Of a stretch of 64,000 nt of DNA, positions 13,001-21,800 are shown piece after piece; within the stretch, counting starts at the first letter, position 1; every line of letters starts with the position of its first letter. The stretch is from contig CAYQKV010000005.1 in assembly GCA_964418255.1 (NCBI GenBank), forward strand, positions 77,702 through 141,701, read 5' to 3'. The translations under genes were made by a program, and so were the position numbers. The notes under the pieces are model-generated. The model saw only the letters and a list, made by a program, of their open reading frames with translations, ran no database searches and had not been told where the DNA came from. This stretch comes from CAG-1782 sp964418255 (GTDB lineage Bacteria > Bacillota > Clostridia > Christensenellales > DTU072).

Positions 13001-14462
13001 CGTTGTTATAAATCGCTTTTAAGGTTACCCCCGCGAGATTCAACGCGTCGCCCTCGCTGTAAACGTCCTTGCCTCCGTTGGTTATTTCCATAGAGACAAT
13101 TTCTTTGGCGAGAACTTCGATAACTACGTCGCAGTTCAGCACCGCGGCGTTTGTCGCAGTTATTCTGAAACGCAGAGTCTGTTTGCCTACTTGAAAATTA
13201 TCTATATCGGAAACGTTTCCGACGAACATTTCCTCGGTAACCGCGGATTCGGTTTCTCCTCCGAGCAACTGTTTTTTGCCGTTATCGAGCAGAATACTGT
13301 ATTTCCATTCGGTAATATCGATATTTTCGCCTTGATACAAAACTTCTTTTGTCGGCGTTACGACGAGAGTTTTCGGGCTCGGCGAAATTACGTTGATATA
13401 ATAATCGAACGTCACGCCGCCGACGGTAATCCCCATTCTGTATCTGCCGACCGAGGATATGTCGCAAGCGGAAAGGTCGAGCGTTATTCTGTCGTCGTAA
13501 AAAGGTATTTCCGCAACCTCTTTGTTGTTGTAAGTAACGGTAACTATTCCGTCGGAAAAGTCGAACTCATCCGAACCCATAATCTGATTTTTTACGTCTT
13601 TGGTAACCGCGACGCTCGTAGCTCTTATGTCGTCGACGGTTATCGCATAGGGAAAAGCCTGTCCGTCGTAAAAAACCGTAACCGTGGGTCTACCGCTTTT
13701 GGTAAGCGTAGTCGAAGTTTCGTCCGTTACGAGAACGCTGATTAAGCCTGCCTCCCAAAGCGCATTGAGGTCGAGCCTTTCGACCGAATTGTCGTTATAC
13801 GAAACGAAAATTTCGCCGCCGGCAAAATCAATATCGTCGCCCACTATGTAAGCAAGTTTTTGCGGGGCGATTAACTGCCTTTGCATAACGCGTTTCGGCA
13901 CGACGGTAACCGTCATATTACAAGTTTTGTTTCCGTAAGAAATAACGAGTTGTTTTTCGCCCGACGCGCTCGAATCGAAGCCCGAGACCATAGTCGTTTC
14001 GACGGGTATCACCGCCGTTCTTCCGTTGGAGTAAGTGACGAGAATTTCAAGATTTTCCGCGCTGAAAGTTTCTCCGACAACATATTCTGTCTTATGATTG
14101 ACGGATTCTACCTGCAAGGAATAAACGGGAGGCGTAACTACGTTGACGGTAAGATACACCGAATTGTTTTCATAAGTAACCGTAAGGGTCTGTTCTCCGA
14201 GCTTGTTCGAATCGAAACCCGAAATCATCGACGCGTCGAGCGGCACGATTTTCGTATTGCCAGTCTCCAACGTCAAAGTAAGCTTGGCGTCTCCGAGTTC
14301 GAAAGCGTCTCCGAGATAATACTCGGTTTTCGGCAACGTGCTGATTACGATTTTTATAACGGGAATTTCTCCATCGGTAGTTTCGCACGCAACGAACGCC
14401 GTGAAAAGCACGGCAATAAGCAGAATAAGAAAGATGACAGAAAATCTTTTCTTTAACTTCAC
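1089..14462 (-). CDS. Giant Ig-like/MBG multidomain surface lipoprotein (4457 aa)
   Basis: A very large exported protein. It starts at GTG 14462 because a GGAGG lies six bases upstream; an in-frame ATG seven codons earlier precedes that site. Residues 1-26 form a lipoprotein signal ending FVAC (Cys26; Phe at -3 is atypical). Roughly residues 30-1270 hold about a dozen bacterial Ig-like units of the Big_3 type, recognised by repeats of K-x-E-Y-x-x-G-E, V-x-Y-x-N-G, SGFD and LTVxYG blocks. From about 1370 come MBG/YDG-type units (VYGE, KTYDG motifs) with long Tyr-rich linkers. The last 450 residues look like two LamG-type jelly rolls (a GEEHMISVYIDD segment). There is no LPXTG and no C-terminal membrane helix, so anchoring would be by lipid. 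An adhesin or wall-spanning role is inference only. It is monocistronic with its own promoter. Confidence 0.85.
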   Translation of the reverse strand: MKLKKRFSVIFLILLIAVLFTAFVACETTDGEIPVIKIVISTLPKTEYYLGDAFELGDAKLTLTLETGNTKIVPLDASMISGFDSNKLGEQTLTVTYENNSVYLTVNVVTPPVYSLQVESVNHKTEYVVGETFSAENLEILVTYSNGRTAVIPVETTMVSGFDSSASGEKQLVISYGNKTCNMTVTVVPKRVMQRQLIAPQKLAYIVGDDIDFAGGEIFVSYNDNSVERLDLNALWEAGLISVLVTDETSTTLTKSGRPTVTVFYDGQAFPYAITVDDIRATSVAVTKDVKNQIMGSDEFDFSDGIVTVTYNNKEVAEIPFYDDRITLDLSACDISSVGRYRMGITVGGVTFDYYINVISPSPKTLVVTPTKEVLYQGENIDITEWKYSILLDNGKKQLLGGETESAVTEEMFVGNVSDIDNFQVGKQTLRFRITATNAAVLNCDVVIEVLAKEIVSMEITNGGKDVYSEGDALNLAGVTLKAIYNNGDVGEDVAVIESMLRDENGERLDTIALLSDAGETGKTEKTVYVYYEDATFNASFTAHFSVVLVRKASSIELIGAPNNRYVLGEDFDSSDWQIKIVYSGGTTSTVSGANGGLSGKEWEFVLIKNAGSENEVAGDDLDGIGEYEVRLYYGGRSVYLSYAIKVTNEIVSVGINARHIGFVTEGTKPDLGGLFLVVTYENGDEELVQVTEEMLSGYSAPTYVFNGRTYVSSFLSANELAAADYKNGLWSERADCYYIGTADGFVKASADNYNVTSDYYVNVADTYAYGWEEVSFNFYEDENGTPVVGGYEEGKEYYLSNTSEITVSYGGKSVGAYVTVAAKRIVGLNMRSYKSEYVVTDYDWDVSQTEIGISFDNGTRLYAAGTASGNRAQIGYDGENLYFTVNGMVYRVEIGIMENGEFRKFVFADFVAELQEKINSGEDNFHSKTLTVKITDAVDGKEVYTDGFDVYCFQELISEIKIIAGEYNGAELIPYANQTVYVNEDKDLFSDGFVIGDDGLHKAFKDNAYLYVRGESGEVNYYTLARADEISSSFVLGDYVDGALQQEVEVGFLRKRCTIGLELRPNVISSLTVTVVTEDGKLSVIERMDINPDDVCVEVGYVDADGNPIDGVKTVDLRQTVCEGYGKEMNWVFGPDGTAEVILKISYGGFAQKCEVPLTVKRKTLTGIIITSMPKLEYVENVDANNPTTIDYTGGKVSLRFDNGTSQVLNLSDGNLSKNTNAFNPNKELTGGAQEQQTIYVSYTYYGVTKQTSYNVIVVDRKYVSVEYDDALGYERKLTCEYGSGEAVLPLPTIKYYARYGDSVPSVLERGAENTLGKYYVQYRNAQGILSDVWPTEVGIYTVRYSYFENGGDASNNEFYDESVTLEIKKKAIAVVVGDLEFVYGETVEGDNDGAFASIGNWRMTAVSNGIADGDAYCYGDSDETVIEEIKIYAYSAETGERIILPEANGNYGVRVLVNLAAGTYVLRPEITLKEGSNYELSELVASAQAEMTVEQRRVVVAAEKAEKVYGEADPEYAFRVYDYDDVSAAFGGADVSSLTGAEIIAKERDGLKPIGTQNGIYFAYDELKYLGDGRFDISDGIMYTDTSSVEYHLTRATDDSENAGNAHPIYSGAAVTMPDYEITYCGENLVITKADLLVTGENLFRYFGTETFTYETTAGSGKDMIFFAANETPIVRGDDFDALFGDYFRDDRTLYYNPDSGEYATEIAGDCDGWYVLYKNVRIYKNSDCTQEAGVWAYRDFSAAGRNYQGYYTAFPFEASAGTYYVAIDVSRAVLENYDVGAKESEGAYAFALTVAPISVNINVKSVVISGNSGIKDQNNGANGRLLSSYFTGEDLTVEIVDKAAFDRDLDDIFKNNILSVEYSGDNGIAVNYRLGLSALYSQFAFVRDNGDLNSGIHTVTALNNGNDFAVALYSEYYGTETMPYVRHFYEVWNSRYSVLEPNGDYSENAYVVVLPEFIKIGYGNELDYDDNGKATFLLREEYQRKLRTDFNLNSYYSLDGANFNPYDATEGISYSITNKDAQYAGSGTMVAGEYGGTMTYSFFDTATKNYLYLGSTMILESSAAMHIVNYLFDETYAVGLTTKPLVYTENFDYTVDKVGLSFTVKDNNTLYDDANNTVEVEITKGEVCSGDLLSLTFEAVVTYNEKTAETYTEIGLAAYTLNGGEETASGAFTVLNAGTYVIKVTGLGDDNYRFNTTAEGETESVAGTIDVRPIDIPIYIEYQIDDGDGNPLTITRDYQAGTNGVNPIDTVWKKASNKDAFYSYGTTTCYIVKEYYESVEATEPLYGNLGFIPSNLIVSTADAEGNYPKNVKRNEETGAIEGYPISYRIENSDYINYAVAFVYKDGDKFVKFSGEEGYQLIIKPKTALLYGFGSLNTKTYDGSPASVRSTDSAITITGDYQADKIARSGLEFIFVRPESSMMIGDYRYIKDKDGKAASSNITDVGTLLVTVTYTDANGYSNYEILFANEEVMYEDENGEKHRETAIYNILPGTVTFDFKNVVNPWLQRQYDGYGLTNRNDTAFTGTVDELVDLGIIMGNGPVDSAVDMIYKLVLKRYGTNVNSSVAVPDGTDITTTKFGDKDYDVGYYWYDFRGVFLPEGETEYVTFEEKDEAASDWLSWNYRFAVRSPVGSDVNYYECDGIYYIAQRDVYVVVNPTDNADGTLNMTVDEQNVPSAGAGSYTFYITYNGFTYLAGAEEGVSETDGRYYIDIQKRINANEQDGTFRYALYVYDNNTTRFTNLNRDENLSGYYGEGIDNGFSFGATSIYDAASGYVNASVGNLKSAYTNFNFVYDVIGFRVRARTIDVNLSLVNIESGESEMVYGTVFGNGEGLYFRFEYADGEYSFVSGIDGYDDSLASIDAIVTNIINQSSGGQLSLQDDGRNCVGFPIYMSSIADSYYEIDGVRYYKVSGGFMKNLSANRYDQNNEIIERYFTYGTGLSLDISKYNINVVQTPFFITRKEIEIVGAERAYFDKDTDNYRFVVNAEGMTQDEANAVLSTENDNGNQLKDYITDNTSIASAVGGWADNANYFVRIPSGFFKSNDANYIVKTTVVNEQLIESEWDGISVNSGTSVLLPLAVNKAKITINYSGGNEISYGDLFANGSVEYAGLPTLNAFGSYSYVNHATGETITENGVYNVNGDQNGTTLTAEQSAFRTGANLVLLLDAMREIAACSDVRSGAYSLNLSEYVSETPEFDNFEIVWGEFTFTIVKKTVELTMNVVERAYSTGDNIYNDYFSALWSERNDLYYAGGIPVSDTRDRRLAYTVSVGAFTVNGTEYNTLAKQIAMILGANYDENTDNFIYGGVTYENTFEFMTAICNYNIYAYNGADETLAESGGAVRYIALTGMESVNFELNFKRTGIMLYPEIEGIGRYTVDGTYVNLIPDAEATKEGVSIAVSENVVNGLSMLIRYNFSGYKGDEALQYVDTKRSGSYDINAYYGMEYDRRLTVVYVPELSVVNLDGSGRPSIGDVITVMLRLEESFYGGKYVTVTESNYFSVTMKEEGSPSTGYSNTVLDKSSASLIRENVAGAEGFGTYLTQQAAGYYLAQSDGTGYEGKFDIINLRARMVPVSAGASARKFEIVLYENSFGKLVLGYASGKSYVRMNYYKYYILASNNYTNVSEGGEMKKDALAEYCVFELAARSEIIEGAAVPTNTYYEMVGNGYVLTSDEIFDVDKDYYKKTVRNDLPEDISAIASEIYVNYSECVISGSVNNLFNGGNHSFGIYLDKVGAFTNVVYTKNTFNNIVRDDDGKLLYTSTTDTTTIIADRVYTVRVNVDGTTYLYSFIGEPYDYRITESTIDYADDTEDEHILTRSAYTATFFAEEGKTGINYDSLKVMISKFTVQNRLIATATNERYIANVVFWPAGESDEDIPYITNEGTAQNIGIVMGQIGNVTISGGEEAMDAYNAKYDEEKSVISTTDVTTDIANRPASVDMNPGLYTITYTNKYNYGNDQEFIISERKIRVLVTKNSSKKVILEAENDNENEENEVYRVDPYSPQVYTDGYYFTADLQSEMFGSSGLTYVFDSVNFTSASGSIWMYFKLTDTDFRNLTNRYDELPDVSGVALRIERKTVDGRVVTTARIIAARQLPTDNPNNPYSNIRWMGEEKEITFAEDSSVMNILRITISRVGSDTDTGSVIGEENGVRIWNDTVVSFRLYQHSDTKTSLVFEDSLKEGFGQDTTGNPVSRAEIENTLFKSGSAHYAGIGLVGAQIRLVDMYTGMPITTKADYAEYSSAAPASGASIDGSYFENDRQITAGNIYMATDIYDVPIAYTGNALNIRFKADGSDGFRYYFGMNTPYYFRNITSSFELQGQRGLMLEYANGTLYFYFYKYGRLFRRQTVLGDLNLCDGEEHMISVYIDDSEIYAREGESGVPDENYRAILFVDNYAEAYAYIPVGNDMGTVEDNSYSVVIDDERNKDLLFMKGVYYMGFEALGNTALRVYDCIAFEQYDNI
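3410..3503 (-). repeat. Tyrosine-pair module in the 4457-aa protein (C-terminal part)
   Basis: Encodes TYYEMVGNGYVLTSDEIF followed by DVDKDYYKKT. The YYE...T-x-D/E...K-D-YY-x-K pattern matches segments in the 3091-aa protein (23570-23775) and in the GLUG lipoprotein (37845-37975). Assigned by eye. Confidence 0.5.
12063..12365 (-). repeat. About 100-residue Tyr-rich insert splitting an Ig-like unit
   Basis: In neighbouring units the block SGFD is followed after about 5-10 residues by LTVxYxN or LVISYGN. Here the equivalent MLSGY (about 12378) and ITVSYGGKS (about 12050) are separated by roughly 100 residues containing CYYIGTADGFVKASADNY, SDYYVNV and GGYEEGKEYYL. The reading frame stays open throughout. 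The insert shares D-YY-V...W...GGY-D/E-x-x-K-x-Y with the module at 23570-23775. Confidence 0.6.
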
Positions 14463-14513
14463 GACAGACCTCCGAAAGGGCATACTTCGCCCTTATTGTC
14501 TTTGATTATAAAT

Positions 14514-14542
14514 ATAATAACATATTAAAATTATTTAATCAA
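14514..14542 (-). promoter_or_regulatory. Promoter of the giant lipoprotein gene
   Basis: -35 TTGATT (14537-14542) and -10 TATTAT (14514-14519), 17-base spacer, on the minus strand upstream of the GTG start at 14462. A perfect palindrome lies just upstream at 14557-14573. Confidence 0.65.
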
Positions 14543-14556
14543 GGCTTATTTTGCAC

Positions 14557-14573
14557 TTTAAGCATAGCTTAAA
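14557..14573. repeat. Perfect palindrome upstream of the giant-gene promoter
   Basis: TTTAAGC-ATA-GCTTAAA, seven-base arms and three-base centre, 15 bases upstream of the -35 box. The position and symmetry suit a dimeric regulator site, but the same sequence could be chance in an A+T-rich gap. There is no T-run to make it a terminator. Confidence 0.4.
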
Positions 14574-14603
14574 AACGAAATGAAACTCATTTTCAATCGT
14601 ATT

Positions 14604-14660
14604 TTCAAAAAATAAAAGAAAAACAGACAAAATTTTATTATACATTTTTGCCTGTTTTTG
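14604..14660 (-). terminator. Terminator of the 3091-aa/400-aa surface operon
   Basis: Minus-strand hairpin AAAAACAGGCAAAA (14646-14659) pairing with TTTTGTCTGTTTTT (14619-14632), one G-U pair, 13-base loop, then a T-rich tract continuing to about 14604. It lies 25 bases after the stop of the 400-aa gene and separates it from the giant lipoprotein gene. Confidence 0.7.
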
Positions 14661-14683
14661 ATGAATTTTTAAGCAAGAAAAAA

Positions 14684-15886
14684 TCAATATTTTCTTCTGA
14701 AAAGCGCGAAAAGCGTAATAACTATTAAAACTATCGCCACACCCGCGACTATCGCTACGATATACGCCGTGACGTTTATCCCTTCAACGGGCGAAAGAAC
14801 GATAAAATCCCCCATATCCGCGGCGTCAAACACGAGATAATCGCCCGAAACGCTTGCTTCGAGAACGTCGGTATTTCCGTTATTATACAACGCGATTACG
14901 CTGTAACTTTTTCTTCCTTTTATGCTACCGTCCATATACGCGCGCACAGTGGCAGGCGTATTGTAAACCGTTTCGCCGTCTGCGTCAAGTATAGTTACGT
15001 TATAACACGCTACAGGTTCGTTATCGGTAAGCAATGTTCCGTAGGAAGCATATTTTCTCTCCGCATCCGACTTGATTTCCGCATATTCCTTGCTGGTAGC
15101 GCTCGTCCCTATATCCGTAAAATCTACCGAATATACGGTACTGAAAATGCCTGAAACGGATACCGTAACCCGTCCGTCGTCGACTGCGGTAAGTTCTGGA
15201 ACGGTATCTCTCGTAACGGTAATATATGACTTTTCGTAAATGAAATCATAGTACGGGCTACGCGCGTTCTGTGCGGTAACCGTAGCGTTTTCCACGGGCG
15301 TTTTCGGCAAAACCGCAACGTACGCTTTGTTCGTCAACGCCTCGTCCGAAATCGTTCTTACCTGCGTTCCGTTCACCGTTTCCACTCTCGTATCCGAAGG
15401 CAAGGCCCCGTCGTAGTCGTAATTTATCTTGACGTTTCCAGCCTCGTTTTCATTTACCGTAATGTTTCTTTGTCCGTTAAGATAAACGATAACTCTTACC
15501 TTTCTTTTCGATATTTCGAAAGTAACGTTTTCCGCGAGATAAACCGTTTCTCCGTCCTCGTATCTCATATCGCAAACGTAATTTGCACTCGGATTTATCG
15601 CCTGCACGCTTGAAATAACGGTTATTTTTTCGAAATCCGGAGAAATAACCTTCCCGTTCACAGTAAAGGAAAACACGCTTAAAAATGCGTTTTTCGCGCT
15701 CTCGTTTTTTACGTAATTTTCTCCGCAATAAGGCAATTCCGAAACTTGTTTTACTTCGAGTATCTGTTCTCCCGCCGCCAGAGCTACGTCGCTTGTCGCC
15801 GTACAAAGCAACGGAAGAAGAGCGGCGCATAGTAGCACCGCGAAAATAATCGAAATTTTCAGTATCTTCCCGTTATAAGTCTTCAT
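14684..15886 (-). CDS. Exported, membrane-anchored protein related to the C-terminus of its giant neighbour
   Basis: A 400-residue protein with a signal peptide (residues 1-38, LALAAG-like end), a beta-rich exterior containing one MBG-like unit (ISKRKVRVIVYLNGQ), and a C-terminal membrane helix followed by FRRKY. The segment just before the helix (VRAYMDGS...SYSVIALYNNG...SGDYLVFDA) matches the same region of the 3091-aa protein, so the two share a juxtamembrane module. The ATG at 15886 directly follows the TAG stop of that protein, and the upstream AAAAAAGCG is a poor ribosome binding site, so translational coupling is likely. No enzymatic motif is visible. It could be a partner or anchor for the giant protein; this is inference. 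Confidence 0.75.
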   Translation of the reverse strand: MKTYNGKILKISIIFAVLLCAALLPLLCTATSDVALAAGEQILEVKQVSELPYCGENYVKNESAKNAFLSVFSFTVNGKVISPDFEKITVISSVQAINPSANYVCDMRYEDGETVYLAENVTFEISKRKVRVIVYLNGQRNITVNENEAGNVKINYDYDGALPSDTRVETVNGTQVRTISDEALTNKAYVAVLPKTPVENATVTAQNARSPYYDFIYEKSYITVTRDTVPELTAVDDGRVTVSVSGIFSTVYSVDFTDIGTSATSKEYAEIKSDAERKYASYGTLLTDNEPVACYNVTILDADGETVYNTPATVRAYMDGSIKGRKSYSVIALYNNGNTDVLEASVSGDYLVFDAADMGDFIVLSPVEGINVTAYIVAIVAGVAIVLIVITLFALFRRKY

Positions 15887-18800
15887 CTACGCTTTTTTAA
15901 CCACGATTATTATTGCCGCCGCTATGACAAGTACGGCAATCGCTATTCCGACGTACAGCAACCAATCGTAGTTATTCTCCTTTTCGCTCTCTTCCGTAAT
16001 CACGCTTACGGCTTTAATCACCTGTTCTTCCGTTCTTATCACGAGATAATCTCCGTCTTTCGTACCGTTTACTACGCTTACGCTTCCGTCCGAAGCGAGT
16101 ACCGCGACGCTGTAAGAAAGCGCTTCGGTTTCGTTTGCTCCCGCAAACAGTTTAGGCACATACAGTCTTACCGTCGCTCCTCCTCCCGATTGAGTCGAAA
16201 CATAGTTTTCGTAAGTAAATACGAAAATCTCGCTAAGCGTCTTACCCTCGTAATCTTCGCCGAGTTTTTTCAGCGATTCGAACGCTTCCGTCATATCCGC
16301 ATATTCGGTATTCTGTTTTTTAGTTATCGTTATCGTAGTATCCGACGAGAACGAACCTTCGAATATCGCGCTTACGCCGTCGGACAAAGCGTTGTCTTCC
16401 GCTTTTACCTCCGCTTTGTTTATGGTAAGTATGCCGAATTTGTACGTTATATTATAGTTCTGCGATGTCGCGCCGTATCCCACTACCCTGTACGTTCCCG
16501 AAGCGGTCGGTTTCTCGGTAAGTTCGGTTCCGTTCATCGCGTAGTACGCAAACTGCAATCCCTGTACCACGGAGGAGAAAGAGGCCCCCGAAGTAAGACA
16601 CCCTTGCATCGTCGCGCTCGGCGTATAATCGGTCTTTTCGTTTACCGTTAAATCGTTAATCTGCACGGTAAGTTCGGCTTTTTCTATCGAGAACACGCAC
16701 CACACGGGAGTGGTCACGAAGTAGTTCTCCAAATATTCGTATGCCTTAACTCTGTATACGCCTACGTCCGACGGATTGTCTCCTATATCGCCGATTACGC
16801 CGTTTTCACTGACGGTATAATTATACGGCACCCATTCTCCGTTTACCGATTTATCGAATATCAGCAACGGATAGAAGGTTTCTCCGTTATCCATAAAGTA
16901 CATTTTTATGCTTACCGCGCCGCCGTTATATTTGTATTTCGGCGCAACGTCGTAATTTATCGCCGTGTTTCTTCTCGCTATCGTGAATATCTCTTCCGCG
17001 CTCTTATCTGCGAAATTATCGGTAGCGACGTGTATCGCTTCCGCGATATACGTTCCCGCAGGCGCGACGGAAATATCGGGCACCAAATCACCTCTCAATC
17101 CGTCTTCCGTAATATAGTAATAATTGACGGCAAGCTGCGCGCTGTAACCGTGAACGCCGTTTGCAACCGCGGTAAGCCCTTCTGTTACGTTGCCGTAAGT
17201 CTGCACGCCTTCTCCGCCGAAGTCAATATTTACCTGCGCGCGCATAATTTCAAGATACCCGGTCTGCGGAGATTCGGAATAGTTCTTATTTCTTATAGTA
17301 ACCGTAACTTCGTAATAGTCGCAGTTTGTCGGCGCGATTTCGCTGTTGTAGTTGGTCTTTTCCGAATAATACAGCACCGTGTAATCTCCGTTTTCTTCGG
17401 TAAGCACTTCGCCGTTCACGCCGTCTACTTTAAGGATAACAGGTTGCGGTTCTCCGTTGTAGACCACTCTGAGAACGTTTACGTTCTGTCCGTCCTTATC
17501 AAGGAATTTGACGTTTGCTCTTGCGGGAGTAATCGTTCCGTTAAGTCGGACGTAGGTTATCTCGCCGTCTACGTACGTATCGGACATTGCCATAGAAAAC
17601 TCGTAGTTTTCCGCATCATCCCCCATAAGGGCGGCGTCTACAAGCAAATAAACGTCGATGTCGCTCATTACGTCGAATTCGTCGTACACGTTCTTACGCG
17701 CATATCTGCTCGAAGAATAATTGATTTTCAGACTTATATAGTCGCCCGAAACCAGACCTATGTCGCCGCTCTGCGGCGTAAATGAATAATTGCCCGCGTA
17801 TTCCGCAGTTTTGGGAGAAACGCTGTTTTCTATAACCGCGTCCGTTCCGTCGTATTCTTTGGATATTCGCCTATTGCTGTCCGCATCGAAACTTACTCCG
17901 ACTCGGCGTTTATTTATCGACATAACGGGATAGAGAATTTCTCCGTCGTTTTCGAGATACTTAACCACTATTTTATAGTTGTCCGCATAACCGTACTCGC
18001 CCTCGGAAATCACTATCTTTATATAATACTCTCCCGCGTTTACAGGTAAATACGGCGTTCCGTCTTCGTTTATGAGTTCCTCTCCCGTTTCCGCGTCTAT
18101 AAAGACGTAAAGCGGATTTACAAGATTAAGCATCGCTATTCCGTTATAATAACCGTCGTTCGGAATAGTCGCGGGTCTGAACTTAATCTCCTGCACGCTT
18201 CTGTTGCTCGTACTGTCGTCGTATCCCATAAAACCGCTGTATTTAACGTTGAATACGGGATATGCTCCGCCCGTTCCGATATAAGTCATCGACGCGTAGC
18301 CTCTGTCAGCGTTGCCGTTTTCTCCGACGAATTCGAGTATCAATTCGGTTTTTTCCACCTCGAACACCCAGTAGAAGGGTTCTTCTATACCTATATAGTT
18401 TCTGCTCGAACCGATAGAAATACGGAACAGATAGTATCCTACGTTTACCGCGCTTCTTATTGTACCGATTACGTCCGCGTCGGTATAGTCGTCTCTTTCC
18501 GGGTCGTAATTCGGGATATATCCGATATACGCGACTTCTTTTGCAAACGCCGCGTCTTCGCCGTTATCCAGGTTTTCTCCGTCCCAGCCGTAACGTCTGA
18601 TGTCGGGGACAAGCGCGACGCCCGCGTAAGGTTTCGATTTATCTATTTCCACGCAAGGATAGTCGCCGCCAATAGTCAGTTGCAATCTCTTGATTTCGAA
18701 TTTGAGCGAATCCGAGTAATCGAACGCATAATCGTAATACGTCACTCTGTCCGACCCTATGGTAATTACCGTAGCGGGTTCGTTACCGCCCATAGCTTTA

Positions 18801-21800
18801 ACGTAATAGTCTGTTCCCGCGCTCATTCTCGTACCCTGAACGTCGCCGTCGGTACTCAGTCCGCCCGACACCCAGTCAATTCCGGGCATAGACGTGATAG
18901 CGTTCAACAGATTATTTTCGTCGTCGCCCGCCCAGTTTCCGAAAGTGAAGAAGAATTTATTCTCTACGGATTCGTTTGTCGTTCCGTAATTCTTGTAACT
19001 GAGCTCTTTCGGGTCTGTCGGTATTTCTCCCGTCTCGGGATTTTTCGTTTTGATAAACACGGACAGCTGTCTCGCTTCTATTCTCACCTTATACACGCTC
19101 GTGTAAGTGATGAAGTTGTTGTCGTACGTAGCCGTTCTTCCTTCCATCGCCGCTTCTATCGCGTCGTTATAATTGACGATAAACGTAATATAAAACTCGT
19201 TTACGTGCGTAAGGCTGATAAATTTGTTTTCATTCCATTTATAGACGATTGCACCGTCTTCGCTGCGGAAATATGCGAAAGAACTGTCCCCGAGGTAATC
19301 CGCGGTCACGGACATATAGGCTCTTACGTTCAGAATTTCACCGTTGCTCGAATCTTTGCTTAGAACCTGCAAATTTTCACCGAACGAAAGTGCTTCGGCG
19401 TCGTAAGTTTTCGCAAAAGCTCCTTCGTATCCCGCGCCCGTTTCTCCCGTTGCTCGGACGTTATCGCTCGCGTTTACCGACAAAATTATGTCGTCCGACC
19501 TGTCAATCGCGAGATAAAGCACGAAATACGCTTCGTATTCTTCCGTAGGCGTATGCGTCGTTCCGTCGAATTTCGCCTGCGACGTGCGGTTTGCAAATCG
19601 CAAATTATTCCTCATATTGACGGGTTCCTCGCCTGCCGCCGCTACCGAATTTCTTAACGTAACTTTAATAAGGACGACGTACAATCCCGCGTCTTTAATT
19701 ATGTCTTCGCTCGTTTCCGCGTTGATAAAGTCGTTTCTGTCGCCTTTTTCGTATTCCGCAAAAGACTGAATTTTATTCGTTGTGAAATCTTCTTCGGTAG
19801 AATACATATACGCCCACATAGGCAAGCCGTTCGAATTGTATTCCACCTCGACGTTCGCCCACGCGCCGCCTAAATTTACCGTTTCGTTCTTTAAGGTGGT
19901 TCCCTCATAATACTCGTTAAATTCCCTTAAAATATACTCGGAATCGGTGAATTCACCATCCCATACGGGATTGATTAAAGTACCGTCGAATTCGCCGCTT
20001 TCGTGCTCGGCAAGGTCGATTTCCAAAACCTCTACGGTGAAAATTACCACCTGGGTTTTTGTTCTCGCGTAGTTGGTCGAGCTTCCGCCCGCGGCTTCAG
20101 AGGGAGACGCGTACACTTTGAGAAGATACCCGCCTTTGTTTCCGTCGTTGTCGTAGAAAACGTTTTTAACGTTTCTGTTAAGCGTCGACGCGTCGTCGTG
20201 CTCGTTTATTGCTATATAAATATTTTTCCCGTCCACGGTATCGACGTAAGAAACCTTTGCGTCTCCGTCCGTATTTTCAAAGTTCGGTTCGATATTTTCG
20301 GTAAGGACTACCTTTGTCGAATTTTCGTCGTTGTCTACGTAATAGTAAAAGTTGGAATTTATTTCGTCGTAATAAATGATTGTTTCCGTAGACGTAATGA
20401 CGTTCTTCGCCTTTTCTCTGTCGTTATCCGTATAATAATAGTACGCCGCCATTCCGTTTGCGTATAATTTATACGAAATTCCGCCTATAATCGCGTAGAG
20501 GTTTCCTCTGTCTTCTTTTACCGTCGCAGGCGCGCCGCTTTCGTCAAAATATTCGACGAAATAGTAATAGTAGTCGTTTATATCGGCGGGACCCGTCGAA
20601 ATTTTTGCTTCTTCGATTTCCACTCCGCTCGCGCTGTAATCGCGGACGTAAATACGATATTTTCCGTCCGTACCCAAAGCGAAATACGCGGCGATAAACT
20701 GCGTAAGTTCCGCAGGCGCGTCGCTTCCGTCTTCGGTCACGACGTCGCAATCCGGCAACAGATTCGCGCCCGTATAAGAAGTGTTCTGATTTCCTTCCAT
20801 TTCAAGCAAAAGCGTTTGTTTCTTGACAAATAAATCGCTTGCCACATAGTTAAAGGAATAGTTTTGTTTATATGCCCCGCCGAGCTGCACCGCGCCGATT
20901 TTTCTTCCCGCCTGGTCTACGTATTCTCCCCCTACCACAAAGCAAGAGGTATCTACCGTAACGACGGCTTCTCTGTCAACGCCTCTTACGAAACCGTCGC
21001 CCGCGGCAAAACCGACGTAATAAAGTCTGATTAAACTGGTATCGTACAGTTTAACGCTCGGGTCGTCGTTTTTATAATATATATACGTTTTCGTAAGGTT
21101 GCCTTCGTCGGTAGCGTACAATTCGTAGGTATTGACGTCCATATACGCAACGTACTGTTCGAGTTCCGTCGCGGTAAGCAATTTTTTCCCTGCGTCGGAA
21201 ACGTCGCCTTTAACTTCCTTCTCCGAATCGTATTCCGCCATATACGTACGGATAGCCGCTGTGGAGTAAACGGTTACCTGCGCGCAATAAATTCGTATTT
21301 CGGTAACCGCAGTTACCTCTTTATAGTTTTGGGTTTCGGGCGTGCGGACTTCGAGAATATAATCGCCCGCGAGTCTCATATTGAGAATATCGCTCGTAAA
21401 TTCGCTCACGTCGTATATTCTGTCGTCGTCGGTGGTCTCGGTTTCTCCTCCGATTGAAAAGCCTATTACGGTTATCAGGCTCATAAAATTCGAACTTCCG
21501 TCCGCCTGCAAAAACGCGGAATCCGTTCTTATTTTTTCGTATTCGTCGTGTCTGTAAATCAAAACGAAGGATTTATCCAAATCCGAATAATATACCAGTC
21601 CTATTTTATTCGTCTTATCGTAAACGAGCACTCTGCCTTTGTCTGCGTCCTCGCCCTGGAAGTCGAAAACGTCTTCGGGTTGCAAAACGATTTTGGTAAT
21701 TTCCATACCGATTTCTTCGCCGTTTACCGTTTCGTTTGTTACGCCTTTTCTCAGAACGAGGTTATAGTTCATAATAACTATACCGTCCGTAACCGCAAGT

